A DNA stretch of 20,984 bases from a virus: the IMG/VR virus record IMGVR_UViG_3300021141_000069, positions 1 through 20,984 of that record; one strand, 5' to 3'. A program made the translations under genes and the position numbers. Position 1 is the stretch's first letter. Each line of letters begins with the position of its first letter. Shown in pieces: positions 11,434 through 17,884 of this stretch. Below the pieces are notes generated by a model, which worked only from the letters and a program-made list of their open reading frames with translations, had not been told where the DNA came from and did not search any database.

Positions 11434-11498
11434 TTTTTTGGGGTTTTCTATGGTTTTCTATATAGATAAATCTATGGTACATAGAAAACCCCAAAAAA
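11434..11498 (+). repeat. Perfect 19-bp inverted repeat with inner palindrome
   Basis: The arms at 11434-11452 (TTTTTTGGGGTTTTCTATG) and 11480-11498 are perfect reverse complements. The 27-base loop holds a further palindrome ATAGAT-AA-ATCTAT and a direct repeat of GGTTTTCTAT that would allow slipped pairing. It lies just after the PhoH stop. It could serve as a bidirectional terminator (A and T runs at the ends) or as a replication or regulatory element. Confidence 0.85.
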
Positions 11499-11630
11499 GA
11501 CAAGCATAAATAAGGACCTATCCAAACTATGCCCGAAGGTTCCGGAACGGATAAATAGTGTTGAGTTAATGCCAGATTAGACATTTTTCTTATTTTGTCG
11601 AGAATTTTATGCACTTTTGTGAAAAAGGTT
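11499..11630 (+). other. Non-coding stretch with two late-like octamers
   Basis: No gene is seen. It holds CATAAATA (11505-11512) and GATAAATA (11550-11557), each one base from the T4 late octamer, and the palindrome GTTCCGGAAC (11539-11548). It bridges the long inverted repeat and promoter copy 3. I see no tRNA here. Confidence 0.5.
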
Positions 11631-11677
11631 GTGTACAAATCGTGAGTTTTGTGGTATAATAGTCATGTAAGCAACAA
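11631..11677 (+). promoter_or_regulatory. Early-type promoter plus GTAAGCAACAA leader, copy 3
   Basis: GTGTAC (11631-11636), N18, TGG-TATAAT (11655-11660). The predicted start is the G of GTAAGCAACAA (11667-11677). The spacer differs from the other copies while both boxes, the spacing and the leader are kept, which shows what is under selection. The leader is followed by T and the ATG at 11679. Confidence 0.85.
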
Positions 11678-11678
11678 T

Positions 11679-11888
11679 ATGACACACCTCGAAACACTAA
11701 AGACTGACCTTGAGCTTCACCTCAAAAGTCGTGAAGCCCTGGTAGACGGTTCTGGCGGGTTTTTTATCAAACGAGCCGGTTATAATGTCGGTGCCGTTAT
11801 TCATAGCTATGATGGCATCATACGCTCCTTGGAGGAAGAGATTGCCAGCATTGAGGCTAAAAAACGTAATAAGAAAACACCTGCATGA
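11679..11888 (+). CDS. Hypothetical protein, first gene after promoter copy 3
   Basis: 69 residues: MTHLETLKTDLELHLKSREA, a Gly/Phe-rich turn (VDGSGGFFIKRAGYNVGAVI) and a helix SYDGIIRSLEEEIASIEAKK. Two helices around a beta hairpin, with a basic end. The start is fixed by the leader motif, one base before the ATG. A longer frame from 11649 would begin inside the promoter. Coupled by ATGA to the next gene. Not recognised. Confidence 0.75.
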   Translation: MTHLETLKTDLELHLKSREALVDGSGGFFIKRAGYNVGAVIHSYDGIIRSLEEEIASIEAKKRNKKTPA

Positions 11889-12031
11889 AAACACTACTAG
11901 AACGTATAGAAAATATGTCAAATAGCAATCATCGTAAATTGCTCTATATTGGTGCAGCATTCGCACTCGTCGGGGGCTCCCCCATCTTTGCCGCAATGCT
12001 GTGCTTGGTTGCATTTACACTTGAAGACTAA
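11885..12031 (+). CDS. 48-residue membrane protein
   Basis: Charged N-terminus (MKTLLERIENMSNSNHRK), then a hydrophobic helix (LLYIGAAFALVGGSPIFAAM, continuing LCLVAFT) and an acidic end LED. One transmembrane helix, possibly a hairpin around GGSP. Overlaps the previous stop by four bases. Could be a lysis- or exclusion-type membrane peptide, but nothing proves it. Confidence 0.65.
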   Translation: MKTLLERIENMSNSNHRKLLYIGAAFALVGGSPIFAAMLCLVAFTLED

Positions 12032-12034
12032 TCT

Positions 12035-12229
12035 ATGAAAAATACACTACAGAAACTAATCGATCAGTTTAATGCTGATATTGCCTCTAATCTACAGGAT
12101 ATTGCTGAGATTTTGCCCGATGGCCGCTATGCTGAAGCACTTGACCTTCAAACTGAAAACCTCACGCTCGAGAGAGTAGTTGATGTTTTAGAAAATGAGT
12201 TGAAGGAATTGGCTAGTGCTCAGTCTTAA
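12035..12229 (+). CDS. Small helical protein
   Basis: 64 residues, acidic: MKNTLQKLIDQFNADIASNL, QDIAEILPDGRYAEALDLQT, then LERVVDVLENELKELASAQS. Predominantly helical, with heptad-like Leu/Val spacing at the end, so probably a coiled-coil hairpin. Three bases after the previous stop. Not recognised. Confidence 0.65.
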   Translation: MKNTLQKLIDQFNADIASNLQDIAEILPDGRYAEALDLQTENLTLERVVDVLENELKELASAQS

Positions 12230-12234
12230 GTCAT

Positions 12235-12483
12235 ATGAAAGTTATATCTAAGCCGCTGGCGTTTGCATTCATAATTGCTTTTTTTGCAATTGTAGCACTT
12301 GGAATATATCTACAAGTGCTGTGGGCGGATTGGGCAATTACTAAAATTTTTAATAAAGATTTTCATAATCTAAAAATTTTTGCAGCATTATGCATAGTCG
12401 AAATGTTGTCGCCTAAAGCTTTACAGGGCATTACTATGATCATTTTGATTCTTATGACACTGTATATCTTTTTGACTGCATGA
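12235..12483 (+). CDS. Membrane protein with two or more transmembrane helices
   Basis: 82 residues. Helix 1 about residues 8-30 (AFAFIIAFFAIVALGIYLQV), a linker with charged residues (ITKIFNKDFHNLK), and hydrophobic segments about 47-58 and 64-82 (GITMIILILMTLYIFLTA). The basic linker suggests both ends outside or a re-entrant layout. It overlaps the next start by four bases (ATGA). Not recognised. Confidence 0.65.
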   Translation: MKVISKPLAFAFIIAFFAIVALGIYLQVLWADWAITKIFNKDFHNLKIFAALCIVEMLSPKALQGITMIILILMTLYIFLTA

Positions 12484-12641
12484 ATGACAAATCAAATTTT
12501 ATTGCTCACCTTCGCGGTCATGATGTCTACTATGTCAATGGCTGTTTTACATTGGATCCACTTCCAGATCTAGTGACACTACAAACTATAGTTTCTTACT
12601 TGATTGATGAAGGGTTTGTAAATATTGACGAAAGCCTTTAA
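12480..12641 (+). CDS. Small soluble hypothetical protein
   Basis: 53 residues: MNDKSNFIAHLRGHDVYYVN, GCFTLDPLPDLVTLQTIVSY and LIDEGFVNIDESL. The start overlaps the stop of the membrane protein gene (ATGA) and the stop lies one base before the lipoprotein start, so the frame fits the gene chain. A second ATG in another frame at 12484 would give only 29 residues. Not recognised. Confidence 0.6.
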   Translation: MNDKSNFIAHLRGHDVYYVNGCFTLDPLPDLVTLQTIVSYLIDEGFVNIDESL

Positions 12642-12642
12642 T

Positions 12643-12906
12643 ATGAAACGTTTAATAGTTGCACTGCTGTCAATTTGCTTAACAAGTTGTGTTGTCGAAT
12701 ATACCCCAACCGGCTATTCATCGGTTGGTTACTATAGATATTCTGGTTCGCACTCATCATCTACGTACCGGTCATACAATTGTTATCGCTCATATCGCCG
12801 GACAACAATTACCCCGGTTGCACATGGGTTTGATCCTGATCCTCAATATGTAAATGGTTATGTGTTTAGAGGTGGTGATGGCATGCCATATGCGGCTGAA
12901 TTTTAA
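12643..12906 (+). CDS. Tyr/Ser-rich lipoprotein
   Basis: 87 residues. Signal peptide MKRLIVALLSICLTSC with lipobox LTSC, so lipidation is predicted at C16. The mature part is dominated by Tyr, Ser, Arg and Gly (GYYRYSGSHSSSTYRSYNCY), then a more ordered end (HGFDPDPQYVNGYVFRGGDG). The start ATG is one base after the previous stop; the earlier in-frame start would overlap that gene. Phage lipoproteins often act at the cell surface, for example in blocking superinfection, but that is an inference here. Not next to the endolysin, so a spanin role is less likely. Confidence 0.75.
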   Translation: MKRLIVALLSICLTSCVVEYTPTGYSSVGYYRYSGSHSSSTYRSYNCYRSYRRTTITPVAHGFDPDPQYVNGYVFRGGDGMPYAAEF

Positions 12907-12914
12907 AAAAAAAT

Positions 12915-13448
12915 ATGTTAACACTAGATGAACTTAAAAAGCTGTGTGAGGACTCAAATACTGTGGATTATTGTCTCCCAGTACTTGACTCACCAACCTT
13001 TTTGACATGTCCTTTGAGTCTGGAACCAGACTCTCCATACTCATATGTTGGAGGTCTATGTAACCACACTCACGAGATTATAAGTTCTGGAATATTGTTG
13101 TGCTCGCTGTATAAAAACTATAACAACACCGCTATAAACGTGCGTGAATATATTATCAGTGCAATATGGTGCAACTATGGAAAATTATGGGAATATGTTT
13201 GTTCGGACCCAGAGTCTCAAACTTGGATGTATGCCGCGCAAAATCCTAAAACCGAAACTGGATATCGATCGGCTTTCCAGTTTGAAACACATGCGTCTTC
13301 TTTGGATACAGATGACGACATCTCTGTCGCAAATGTGGTGCATAATATATTTTCAACTCATATAGGCCGGCCAGCAACTCCAGAGGCTCACCTCTTACTA
13401 TCAAACATTCAACTTTCTCATAAACTATATTATTATAAGCAATCATGA
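12915..13448 (+). CDS. HD-domain-like protein with lost HD motif
   Basis: 177 residues. The layout follows YhaM-type HD phosphohydrolases: GGLCNHTHEII (H51) matches GGLLEHT, AIWCNYGKLWEY matches ALLHDIGK with the His-Asp pair replaced by Cys86-Asn87, a late His (H126) follows, and PATPEAHLLLSNIQLSHK matches PKTPEALLLHHADNLDAK without the final Asp. Several metal ligands are thus missing, so it is probably not an active phosphohydrolase, or uses another chemistry. The assignment to the family is my reading of motif order, not a search result. Coupled by ATGA to the DnaQ-like exonuclease gene, which hints at a joint nucleic acid role. Confidence 0.65.
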   Translation: MLTLDELKKLCEDSNTVDYCLPVLDSPTFLTCPLSLEPDSPYSYVGGLCNHTHEIISSGILLCSLYKNYNNTAINVREYIISAIWCNYGKLWEYVCSDPESQTWMYAAQNPKTETGYRSAFQFETHASSLDTDDDISVANVVHNIFSTHIGRPATPEAHLLLSNIQLSHKLYYYKQS

Positions 13449-14047
13449 GCACACAATACACAGGATACAAACATTTTTTTCTTGACGTAGAGACAACTGG
13501 TCTTGATCGTGACCGGAATGAAATATTTCAAATTAGTGGAATAATTACTGACGCAAATCTTAACGTTCTTGAAGAATGTGATTTGAGATTTCGTCCACTG
13601 TCTCTAGAATACGTTCAGGACGAAGCACTCACAAAAACAGGAATGACTCTCCAAAGTTTAAGTGATTTGCCTCTTTCTGCTCGAGAGGCATATTCGCAAC
13701 TAGTTGAAATGTTAGGACGTCATTGTGATAGGTTTGATAAAAAGGACAAGCTTCACTTTGTTGCATATAACGCTGCTTTTGATATTGATTTTATTCGTAG
13801 GTTTTTTGAGAAAAATGGAGATCAGTTTTTTGGCAGTTGGTTTTGGAACCCACCAATCTGTGTGATGCAAGCCGCCGCATGGATGACAATGAGGGTACGA
13901 GGCGCTCTCCCAAATTTCAAACTTGGAACCCTGTGTCAATGTGCTGAATTAGGATGGGATGAGTCTGCCGCGCATGATGCTGCCTATGATATTCGTCAAA
14001 CCCTAGAGCTTTTTCGGTATCTCCGTGCAGATATCCCTCAATTGTGA
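13445..14047 (+). CDS. DnaQ-like 3'-5' exonuclease (DEDDh)
   Basis: 200 residues, the size of a free-standing DEDDh nuclease. Exo I FLDVETTGL (D14, E16), Exo II FVAYNAAFDIDF (D113) and Exo III AAHDAAYDIRQTLELF (H177, D182) are complete. These enzymes remove nucleotides from 3' ends using two metal ions, as RNase T or oligoribonuclease-like RNA enzymes or as DNA proofreading subunits. RNase T-like (RNA trimming) and DNA roles cannot be told apart here. Begins at an ATGA overlap with the HD-like gene and ends just before a terminator. Confidence 0.9.
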   Translation: MSTQYTGYKHFFLDVETTGLDRDRNEIFQISGIITDANLNVLEECDLRFRPLSLEYVQDEALTKTGMTLQSLSDLPLSAREAYSQLVEMLGRHCDRFDKKDKLHFVAYNAAFDIDFIRRFFEKNGDQFFGSWFWNPPICVMQAAAWMTMRVRGALPNFKLGTLCQCAELGWDESAAHDAAYDIRQTLELFRYLRADIPQL

Positions 14048-14066
14048 GCTTTTTTAGGCCTCCAGG

Positions 14067-14109
14067 AGGTCATTTTCTCTATACGGGGACACCGTCCGGG
14101 ACCTTTTTT
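14067..14109 (+). terminator. Rho-independent terminator after the exonuclease gene
   Basis: Outer stem AGGTC (14067-14071) with GACCT (14100-14104), inner GGAC-ACC-GTCC, then six T (14104-14109). A second small hairpin GGCCTC-CAG-GAGGTC (14057-14071) precedes and competes with it. Confidence 0.8.
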
Positions 14110-14128
14110 CACTTTTATGAAAAAAGTT

Positions 14129-14175
14129 GTGTACTTTTGTCGCGGTTTATGCTATAATGACCATGTAAGCAACAA
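14129..14175 (+). promoter_or_regulatory. Early-type promoter plus GTAAGCAACAA leader, copy 4
   Basis: GTGTAC (14129-14134), N18, TGC-TATAAT (14153-14158). The leader GTAAGCAACAA (14165-14175) begins at the predicted start site. The upstream palindrome CTTTTTTCA/TGAAAAAAG is present. The ATG at 14177 follows after one base, as in copies 3 and 5. Confidence 0.85.
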
Positions 14176-14176
14176 T

Positions 14177-14668
14177 ATGACCACCACCTACTACGCCTCA
14201 GAAGTCAGTTCCGAAGAATACTCCGCCACATTAGCAGAGGCTGCAGAACTTGCCCTCGCTGATTATGAAGCTCATATCTCTGAGCAAGACGTTCGCATTG
14301 GAGACATCATCAAAGACAGCAACGTTGCAGATGACATCACACTCTATCGTGTCACTGATATAATTCAAGAGCAATGGTACGAACCACTCATTGTGCTTGA
14401 AGTTCTCAAACATTCTGGCTGGTCCCCCACTTCGGTTCGCTTTCATCACCTCTTCAAACCAACCAAGGCGACGCCACGAAAGCTACGGTGGTTTTTGAGC
14501 GCGATTCCAGTTGGTGGACTATTCAAAAGTTCTAACTATGAAGGCGCTCTACTTATGCAGCGAGTCGAAGACACCGATGCTGGCACACTACGAGCCCGTT
14601 ATCTAGAAGGTCAATTTACAGGCGAGGTCATTTGTAAAAGCAAACACAGCCGAGTCTATGCTCTCTAA
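14177..14668 (+). CDS. Hypothetical protein, first gene after promoter copy 4
   Basis: 163 residues, not recognised. N-terminal acidic helix (SSEEYSATLAEAAELALADY), then a beta-rich middle with the turn VRIGDIIKDSNVADDITLYR, VTDIIQEQWYEPLIVLEVL, and a basic C-terminal part (KPTKATPRKLRWFLSAIPVG). The GD-turn barrel resembles those of the 5962 and 6249 proteins. The MTTT start (ATGACCACCAC) is shared with the gene at 16161, so sequence conservation runs from the leader into the first codons. A frame through the promoter from 14117 is rejected. Confidence 0.8.
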   Translation: MTTTYYASEVSSEEYSATLAEAAELALADYEAHISEQDVRIGDIIKDSNVADDITLYRVTDIIQEQWYEPLIVLEVLKHSGWSPTSVRFHHLFKPTKATPRKLRWFLSAIPVGGLFKSSNYEGALLMQRVEDTDAGTLRARYLEGQFTGEVICKSKHSRVYAL

Positions 14669-14687
14669 TCTCTCAACACACAAAAAT

Positions 14688-14924
14688 ATGGACAAAGAAT
14701 ACATTGTAAAGACAAAAACTGGTGGAGAAGCGACAGTACTTGCTCGCACCCCAGCCGAAGCCCTTGGTATCTATACAAAACGAGGACGATTTGGCATTGG
14801 AGCAGCATGGACTTTTACTCGTCAACCAGACGGTTGGATTGTATGCACCCATACTGGAATGAAGACTCTTGAACGCACCTATCACAAACTCCGTGAAAAG
14901 GACTATGTTCGTGGCATGCGCTAA
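14688..14924 (+). CDS. Hypothetical basic protein
   Basis: 78 residues: MDKEYIVKTKTGGEATVLAR, TPAEALGIYTKRGRFGIGAA, W-rich middle and a basic end (HKLREKDYVRGMR). The layout of a strand, an 'AxTPAEAL' helix and further strands is typical of small phage domains. The ATG at 14688 is preferred; the alternative ATG at 14658 adds ten residues and overlaps the previous gene by 11 bases. Lies 18 bases before the ligase gene. Not recognised. Confidence 0.7.
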   Translation: MDKEYIVKTKTGGEATVLARTPAEALGIYTKRGRFGIGAAWTFTRQPDGWIVCTHTGMKTLERTYHKLREKDYVRGMR

Positions 14925-14942
14925 ACTTCAACTTTATATCGT

Positions 14943-16055
14943 ATGAAATTACCTACACTATACAGTCGTACATCGACTGGGAGCATTCAAGAATGGACGA
15001 TTGAAATCGAAGATGGACGGTGTCGTACCCATCATGGCAAGGTCGGAGGCAAGATTGTGACCACACTGTGGACCACATGTGAAGCCACTAATGTCGGCCG
15101 AGCAAATGAGCGCGACATTTCAGCTCAAGCACTTTTCGAGGCACAAGCACTCTGGAAAAAGAAAAAGGAAAGTGGTTGTTTTGAGTCAATTGCTGACATT
15201 GATCGCAGTCTTTATATTGAGCCAATGCTTGCTAAAAAATGGGAAGATCGCAAAAGTCGTGTCGTCTATCCAGTCTATAGTCAACCAAAGCTTGATGGTT
15301 TACGAGCAGTCATCACAGCAAAGGGGGCAACTACACGAAATGGCAAGCCTTGGGTTACGATTCCCCATATCTTGCAGGAGTTGGCTCCTCTTTTTAAGGC
15401 ACATCCAGATCTTGTGCTTGATGGCGAGCTTTATACTCACAAATATAAGGATGACTTTAATAGTATTTGTAGTCTTGTGAAAAAAACCAAACCATCCGCT
15501 GCAGACCTACAGGAGTGTGCCAATAAGATCCAATTTTGGTGGTATGATACGGTTGACCCAAGTAAAAAGTTTTCGGCACGTTCCTCTCAGGCTGCTTACT
15601 ATGCAAACACATTCAAGTTAAATCCAAACATTATTGTGGATGTACCTACCACTATGGTATGTGACGAGATTTCCCTTGATGCGACATATGAAAATTATTT
15701 GCAAGATGGCTATGAAGGTCAGATGGTACGAGTTGACGCGCCATACGAGTGTAAGCGTAGTGACTCGCTGCTCAAGCGCAAAGAGTTTCAGGATGGCGAA
15801 TATCTCATTGTTGAAATTTGCGAAGGCAATGGCAACAAGAGCGGCATGGCTGGTTATGCGGTCTTGCAAAGACCAGATGGAAAAACCTTTCGAAGCAACA
15901 TTAAAGGCACACACTCATTTTTGAAAGAGCTCTTAAAGGATGCTGAGTCTCTTCGTGGAACATATGCTACATGCACCTATTTCAATCTTACCCCAGATGG
16001 CATTCCACGCTTTCCATACGTCACCAGACTGAGACCGGGGCCTGGAATTGACTGA
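14943..16055 (+). CDS. ATP-dependent DNA ligase with WGR-like N-terminal domain
   Basis: 370 residues. The N-terminal 75 residues (YSRTSTGSIQEWTIEIEDGR ... HHGKVGGKIVT) look like a WGR-type domain. Nucleotidyltransferase motifs: I PKLDGLR with K116 as the adenylated Lys, III VLDGELY (E162), IV DGYEGQMVR (E258), V LLKRKEF (K278/K280). The C-terminal part (FRSNIKGTHSFLKELLKDAE) belongs to the OB-fold. It seals nicks with 3'-OH and 5'-phosphate ends using ATP, as needed for lagging strands and repair after UvsE. The length fits compact phage and virus ligases. Last gene of the copy 4 operon; the stop is followed by a hairpin and promoter copy 5. Confidence 0.93.
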   Translation: MKLPTLYSRTSTGSIQEWTIEIEDGRCRTHHGKVGGKIVTTLWTTCEATNVGRANERDISAQALFEAQALWKKKKESGCFESIADIDRSLYIEPMLAKKWEDRKSRVVYPVYSQPKLDGLRAVITAKGATTRNGKPWVTIPHILQELAPLFKAHPDLVLDGELYTHKYKDDFNSICSLVKKTKPSAADLQECANKIQFWWYDTVDPSKKFSARSSQAAYYANTFKLNPNIIVDVPTTMVCDEISLDATYENYLQDGYEGQMVRVDAPYECKRSDSLLKRKEFQDGEYLIVEICEGNGNKSGMAGYAVLQRPDGKTFRSNIKGTHSFLKELLKDAESLRGTYATCTYFNLTPDGIPRFPYVTRLRPGPGID

Positions 16056-16077
16056 AATTTGACCCTGGAGGTTGAAA

Positions 16078-16100
16078 AAAAGTGAAGTTTTTTCACTTTT
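16078..16100 (+). terminator. A/T-rich hairpin after the ligase gene
   Basis: Perfect 9-bp stem AAAAGTGAA (16078-16086) / TTCACTTTT (16092-16100) with a five-base loop, in place of the GC-rich terminators found before the other promoters. Its right arm overlaps the conserved promoter-proximal palindrome, so the two structures exclude each other. Terminator function is uncertain. Confidence 0.5.
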
Positions 16101-16112
16101 ATGAAAAAAGTT

Positions 16113-16159
16113 GTGTACTTTTTGCGGGTTTTAGTGTATAATAATCCTGTAAGCAACAA
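16113..16159 (+). promoter_or_regulatory. Early-type promoter plus GTAAGCAACAA leader, copy 5
   Basis: GTGTAC (16113-16118), N18, TATAAT (16137-16142), leader GTAAGCAACAA (16149-16159), T, then the ATG at 16161. Here the bases before the leader are CCT rather than CAT, so an ATGTAA start-stop seen in other copies is absent. Confidence 0.85.
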
Positions 16160-16160
16160 T

Positions 16161-16502
16161 ATGACCACCACTGATATTACCTCTGCCGTAGCCACAGTTT
16201 CACTCTATCGTAGCCTCAATAACCGATTTGTCGATGACGCTGACGATCGCCAACGACACATCACATTTCGCTGCATGACTGAGTATAGTCAAGACAATAC
16301 TCCTGAATGGCTGTTCGAAGCGACCAATGCCCCAGAAAGTTTTCTTGACGCTGAGCAGATGTTTGTGCGTCAGACATTCGCTGATGCGAAGCTCCACTCA
16401 CTTTCTCGTGGAGACGTAATTGGCATCAACGGCACATTCTATAAATGCAAGATGGTTGGATGGGAAAAGGTCCCACACTTTAACGACACAATTGAACACT
16501 GA
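16161..16502 (+). CDS. Hypothetical protein, first gene after promoter copy 5
   Basis: 113 residues: MTTTDITSAVATVSLYRSLN, a charged DDADDRQRHITFRCMTEYSQ, and a C-terminal barrel-like LSRGDVIGINGTFYKCKMVG. The gene start shares MTTT codons with the 14177 gene, and both have the GD-turn pattern, so they may be related regulatory or DNA-mimic-type early proteins. The start is set by the leader. The stop overlaps the next start (TGATG). Confidence 0.75.
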   Translation: MTTTDITSAVATVSLYRSLNNRFVDDADDRQRHITFRCMTEYSQDNTPEWLFEATNAPESFLDAEQMFVRQTFADAKLHSLSRGDVIGINGTFYKCKMVGWEKVPHFNDTIEH

Positions 16503-16675
16503 TGAATATGAAACAAAAAACTTGGGTTTGCGCTGGACAATGGGGTTGGATTTCAACCGACGAGGTGGAATTTTCTGACATCGAAGAAGGACCATTCGGA
16601 GATATAATGAGTTTTGAATTTTGTGGAGAATCTTTCAAATCTCAGATCGCAGTTGGATCAAAACCAGGAGCATAA
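16502..16675 (+). CDS. Small acidic Trp-rich protein
   Basis: 57 residues: MNMKQKTWVCAGQWGWISTD, EVEFSDIEEGPFGDIMSFEF, then SQIAVGSKPGA. Start ATG shares its A with the previous TGA stop (TGATG); a second in-frame ATG at 16508 would shorten it by two residues. Not recognised. It ends one base before the next ATG. Confidence 0.65.
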   Translation: MNMKQKTWVCAGQWGWISTDEVEFSDIEEGPFGDIMSFEFCGESFKSQIAVGSKPGA

Positions 16676-16676
16676 C

Positions 16677-16994
16677 ATGAATAGACTAGATTCCATACGT
16701 GAAGTACTTGACATCAGATTTGCTGATTTACAACAAGAGATTGACTCTCTCAAAGAAGAAAACTATAGGCTACACAATGGCTTTCAAGGCGCATGTTACG
16801 CATGCGAACCCGTAGCAGAACTCAATCAAAAGCTCGTTGAAAGAGGACATGCACTCTATCGAGCACTTGCATACTTTACGGATAGTTTCTCATCCTTTAT
16901 GGATGAAGACGGCTTTTCACAGGAGAAGAAAGCAGTAGAAGATTGGAAGGAACTCTTTGATAATAATGTACCCGAACAAAACTATGAAGATTAG
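16677..16994 (+). CDS. Coiled-coil hypothetical protein
   Basis: 105 residues. The start is a heptad-like helix (MNRLDSIREVLDIRFADLQQ, EIDSLKEENYRLHNG), then a C-x2-C pair (ACYACEP) followed by a long helical part (AELNQKLVERGHALYRALAY) and an acidic end. One base after the previous stop; the longer frame from 16614 overlaps the previous gene. Similar coiled-coil plus Cys-pair design to the 7602 protein. Not recognised. Confidence 0.7.
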   Translation: MNRLDSIREVLDIRFADLQQEIDSLKEENYRLHNGFQGACYACEPVAELNQKLVERGHALYRALAYFTDSFSSFMDEDGFSQEKKAVEDWKELFDNNVPEQNYED

Positions 16995-17370
16995 AATTGA
17001 CAACATTGGCGCACAGCCTCCGACTTATATTGGTAAACCTCCAGAAGATGTAGACAAAAGAGTTGTTATTGTTAAGTTCTTTCCCAATCCTAAATATGGT
17101 AAATTGCAGGAATATATTGATGATGGTTGGAATGATATTGGAGATCGCATCATAAAAGATATGTGTAGCATTCACAAGAACTGCTTTGAAGGCAAAGAGA
17201 ATAATATAGTGATTGCTGATCTTGTCTATGATTCTAAAGAAGAAGACACATTCTTAGAGACTGTAGGTGAGCGAGTGCTACAGCTATCACTAGAAGACCG
17301 CGAAACTTTCTTTGAGGTTTATGCTCTTGCGGCAAAGAAACTAGCTAAACAACATAAACAAGATGAGTAA
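16984..17370 (+). CDS. Hypothetical protein
   Basis: 128 residues, not recognised. Starts MKIRIDNIGAQPPTYIGKPP, continues with a strand RVVIVKFFPNPKYGKLQEYI and helices (DDGWNDIGDRIIKDMCSIHK), and ends in a Lys/Gln-rich tail. Overlaps the previous gene by 11 bases and the next by eight. Mixed alpha/beta, soluble. Confidence 0.7.
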   Translation: MKIRIDNIGAQPPTYIGKPPEDVDKRVVIVKFFPNPKYGKLQEYIDDGWNDIGDRIIKDMCSIHKNCFEGKENNIVIADLVYDSKEEDTFLETVGERVLQLSLEDRETFFEVYALAAKKLAKQHKQDE

Positions 17371-17563
17371 ACAATACAGAATTGTAGAACGCATAGATCA
17401 TCGAACTGCTAGAATATACTATGCAATTCAAGTAAAGTTTCTTTGGTTTTGGGTCACAGAGTATCATTATGGAATTTGGGCGACAGCGGAAGCCGCAGAA
17501 GATATGGTTATGAAACTGATGAAAAATCCAAACAGAGTAGTAAAAACATTTTCTTATGAGTGA
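17363..17563 (+). CDS. YRIV/KxLWxW paralog family, copy 2
   Basis: 66 residues: KQYRIVERIDHRTARIYYAI, QVKFLWFWVTEYHYGIWATA, EAAEDMVMKLMKNPNRVVKT. Shares with copies 1 (5577) and 3 (17672) the YRI start, the YY or KYY turn, the aromatic K-x-L-W-F-W strand, the AED helix and, with copy 3, the ending RVVKTF. Overlaps both neighbours by eight bases. Probably a tandem duplication with copy 3. Function unknown. Confidence 0.75.
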   Translation: MSKQYRIVERIDHRTARIYYAIQVKFLWFWVTEYHYGIWATAEAAEDMVMKLMKNPNRVVKTFSYE

Positions 17564-17654
17564 TATGTGGATAACAATAATTTTAGGCTCACTCGCGATG
17601 TTTGCAGTATGCTATATCATTTATAAAGCTAGTGATGAAGATTTTTGGTATTAA
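17556..17654 (+). CDS. 32-residue membrane peptide
   Basis: MSDMWITIILGSLAMFAVCY then IIYKASDEDFWY. One hydrophobic helix and an acidic, aromatic end. The start ATGAGTGA overlaps the previous stop by eight bases (an in-frame ATG three codons later is possible). Third of the tiny one-helix membrane proteins. Function unknown. Confidence 0.55.
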   Translation: MSDMWITIILGSLAMFAVCYIIYKASDEDFWY

Positions 17655-17671
17655 GGAATAATAATAAGAAT
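17653..17671 (+). promoter_or_regulatory. Shortened variant of the AAGGAAC element
   Basis: AAGGAATAATAATAAGAAT stands before the ATG at 17672. Compared with the full elements about six bases are missing, so no TATAAT remains and AAGGA is about 13 bases from the ATG. This variant could act as a plain Shine-Dalgarno site, unlike elements 1-5. Confidence 0.4.
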
Positions 17672-17884
17672 ATGACTTCACACTATCGAATCATAGAAGA
17701 GAAAAATCCCCTCACAAACGACAAATACTACAAGATTGAATCAAAAGTTTTGTGCTTTTGGTTGAAAACTTGTGGTCTGTATCATAGCGCTGAAGACGCA
17801 GAGAAAGAAATTAACAAACGACATCCAAGGAGTACACGTGTAGTAAAGACATTTGAATTTACTGAGAAGATACTCTGGGATTAA
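17672..17884 (+). CDS. YRIV/KxLWxW paralog family, copy 3
   Basis: 70 residues: MTSHYRIIEEKNPLTNDKYY, KIESKVLCFWLKTCGLYHSA, EDAEKEINKRHPRSTRVVKT. Same order of features as copies 1 and 2; here the aromatic strand is VLCFW. The ending RVVKTFEFTE parallels RVVKTFSYE of copy 2, its close neighbour. The start at 17672 is chosen because the frame upstream lacks support. Function unknown. Confidence 0.75.
   Translation: MTSHYRIIEEKNPLTNDKYYKIESKVLCFWLKTCGLYHSAEDAEKEINKRHPRSTRVVKTFEFTEKILWD

Noticed and set aside
11530-11580. Possible tRNA fragment around GGTTCCGGAAC
   Set aside because: No acceptor, D or anticodon arms can be drawn. GTTCCGGAAC is simply a palindrome.
12484-12573. 29-residue ORF (MTNQILLLTFAVMMS...) nested in the 12480 gene
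   Set aside because: It is hydrophobic and has an ATG, but the overlapping 53-residue frame fits both neighbours exactly. A dual-coding case cannot be excluded but has no extra support.
14117-14176. A longer start reading MKKVVYF... through promoter copy 4 (and likewise at 16101)
   Set aside because: The same DNA is conserved at 2280, 5892 and 11620 where the frame is broken, out of register with the gene or has no ATG. It is conserved as promoter and leader, not as protein.
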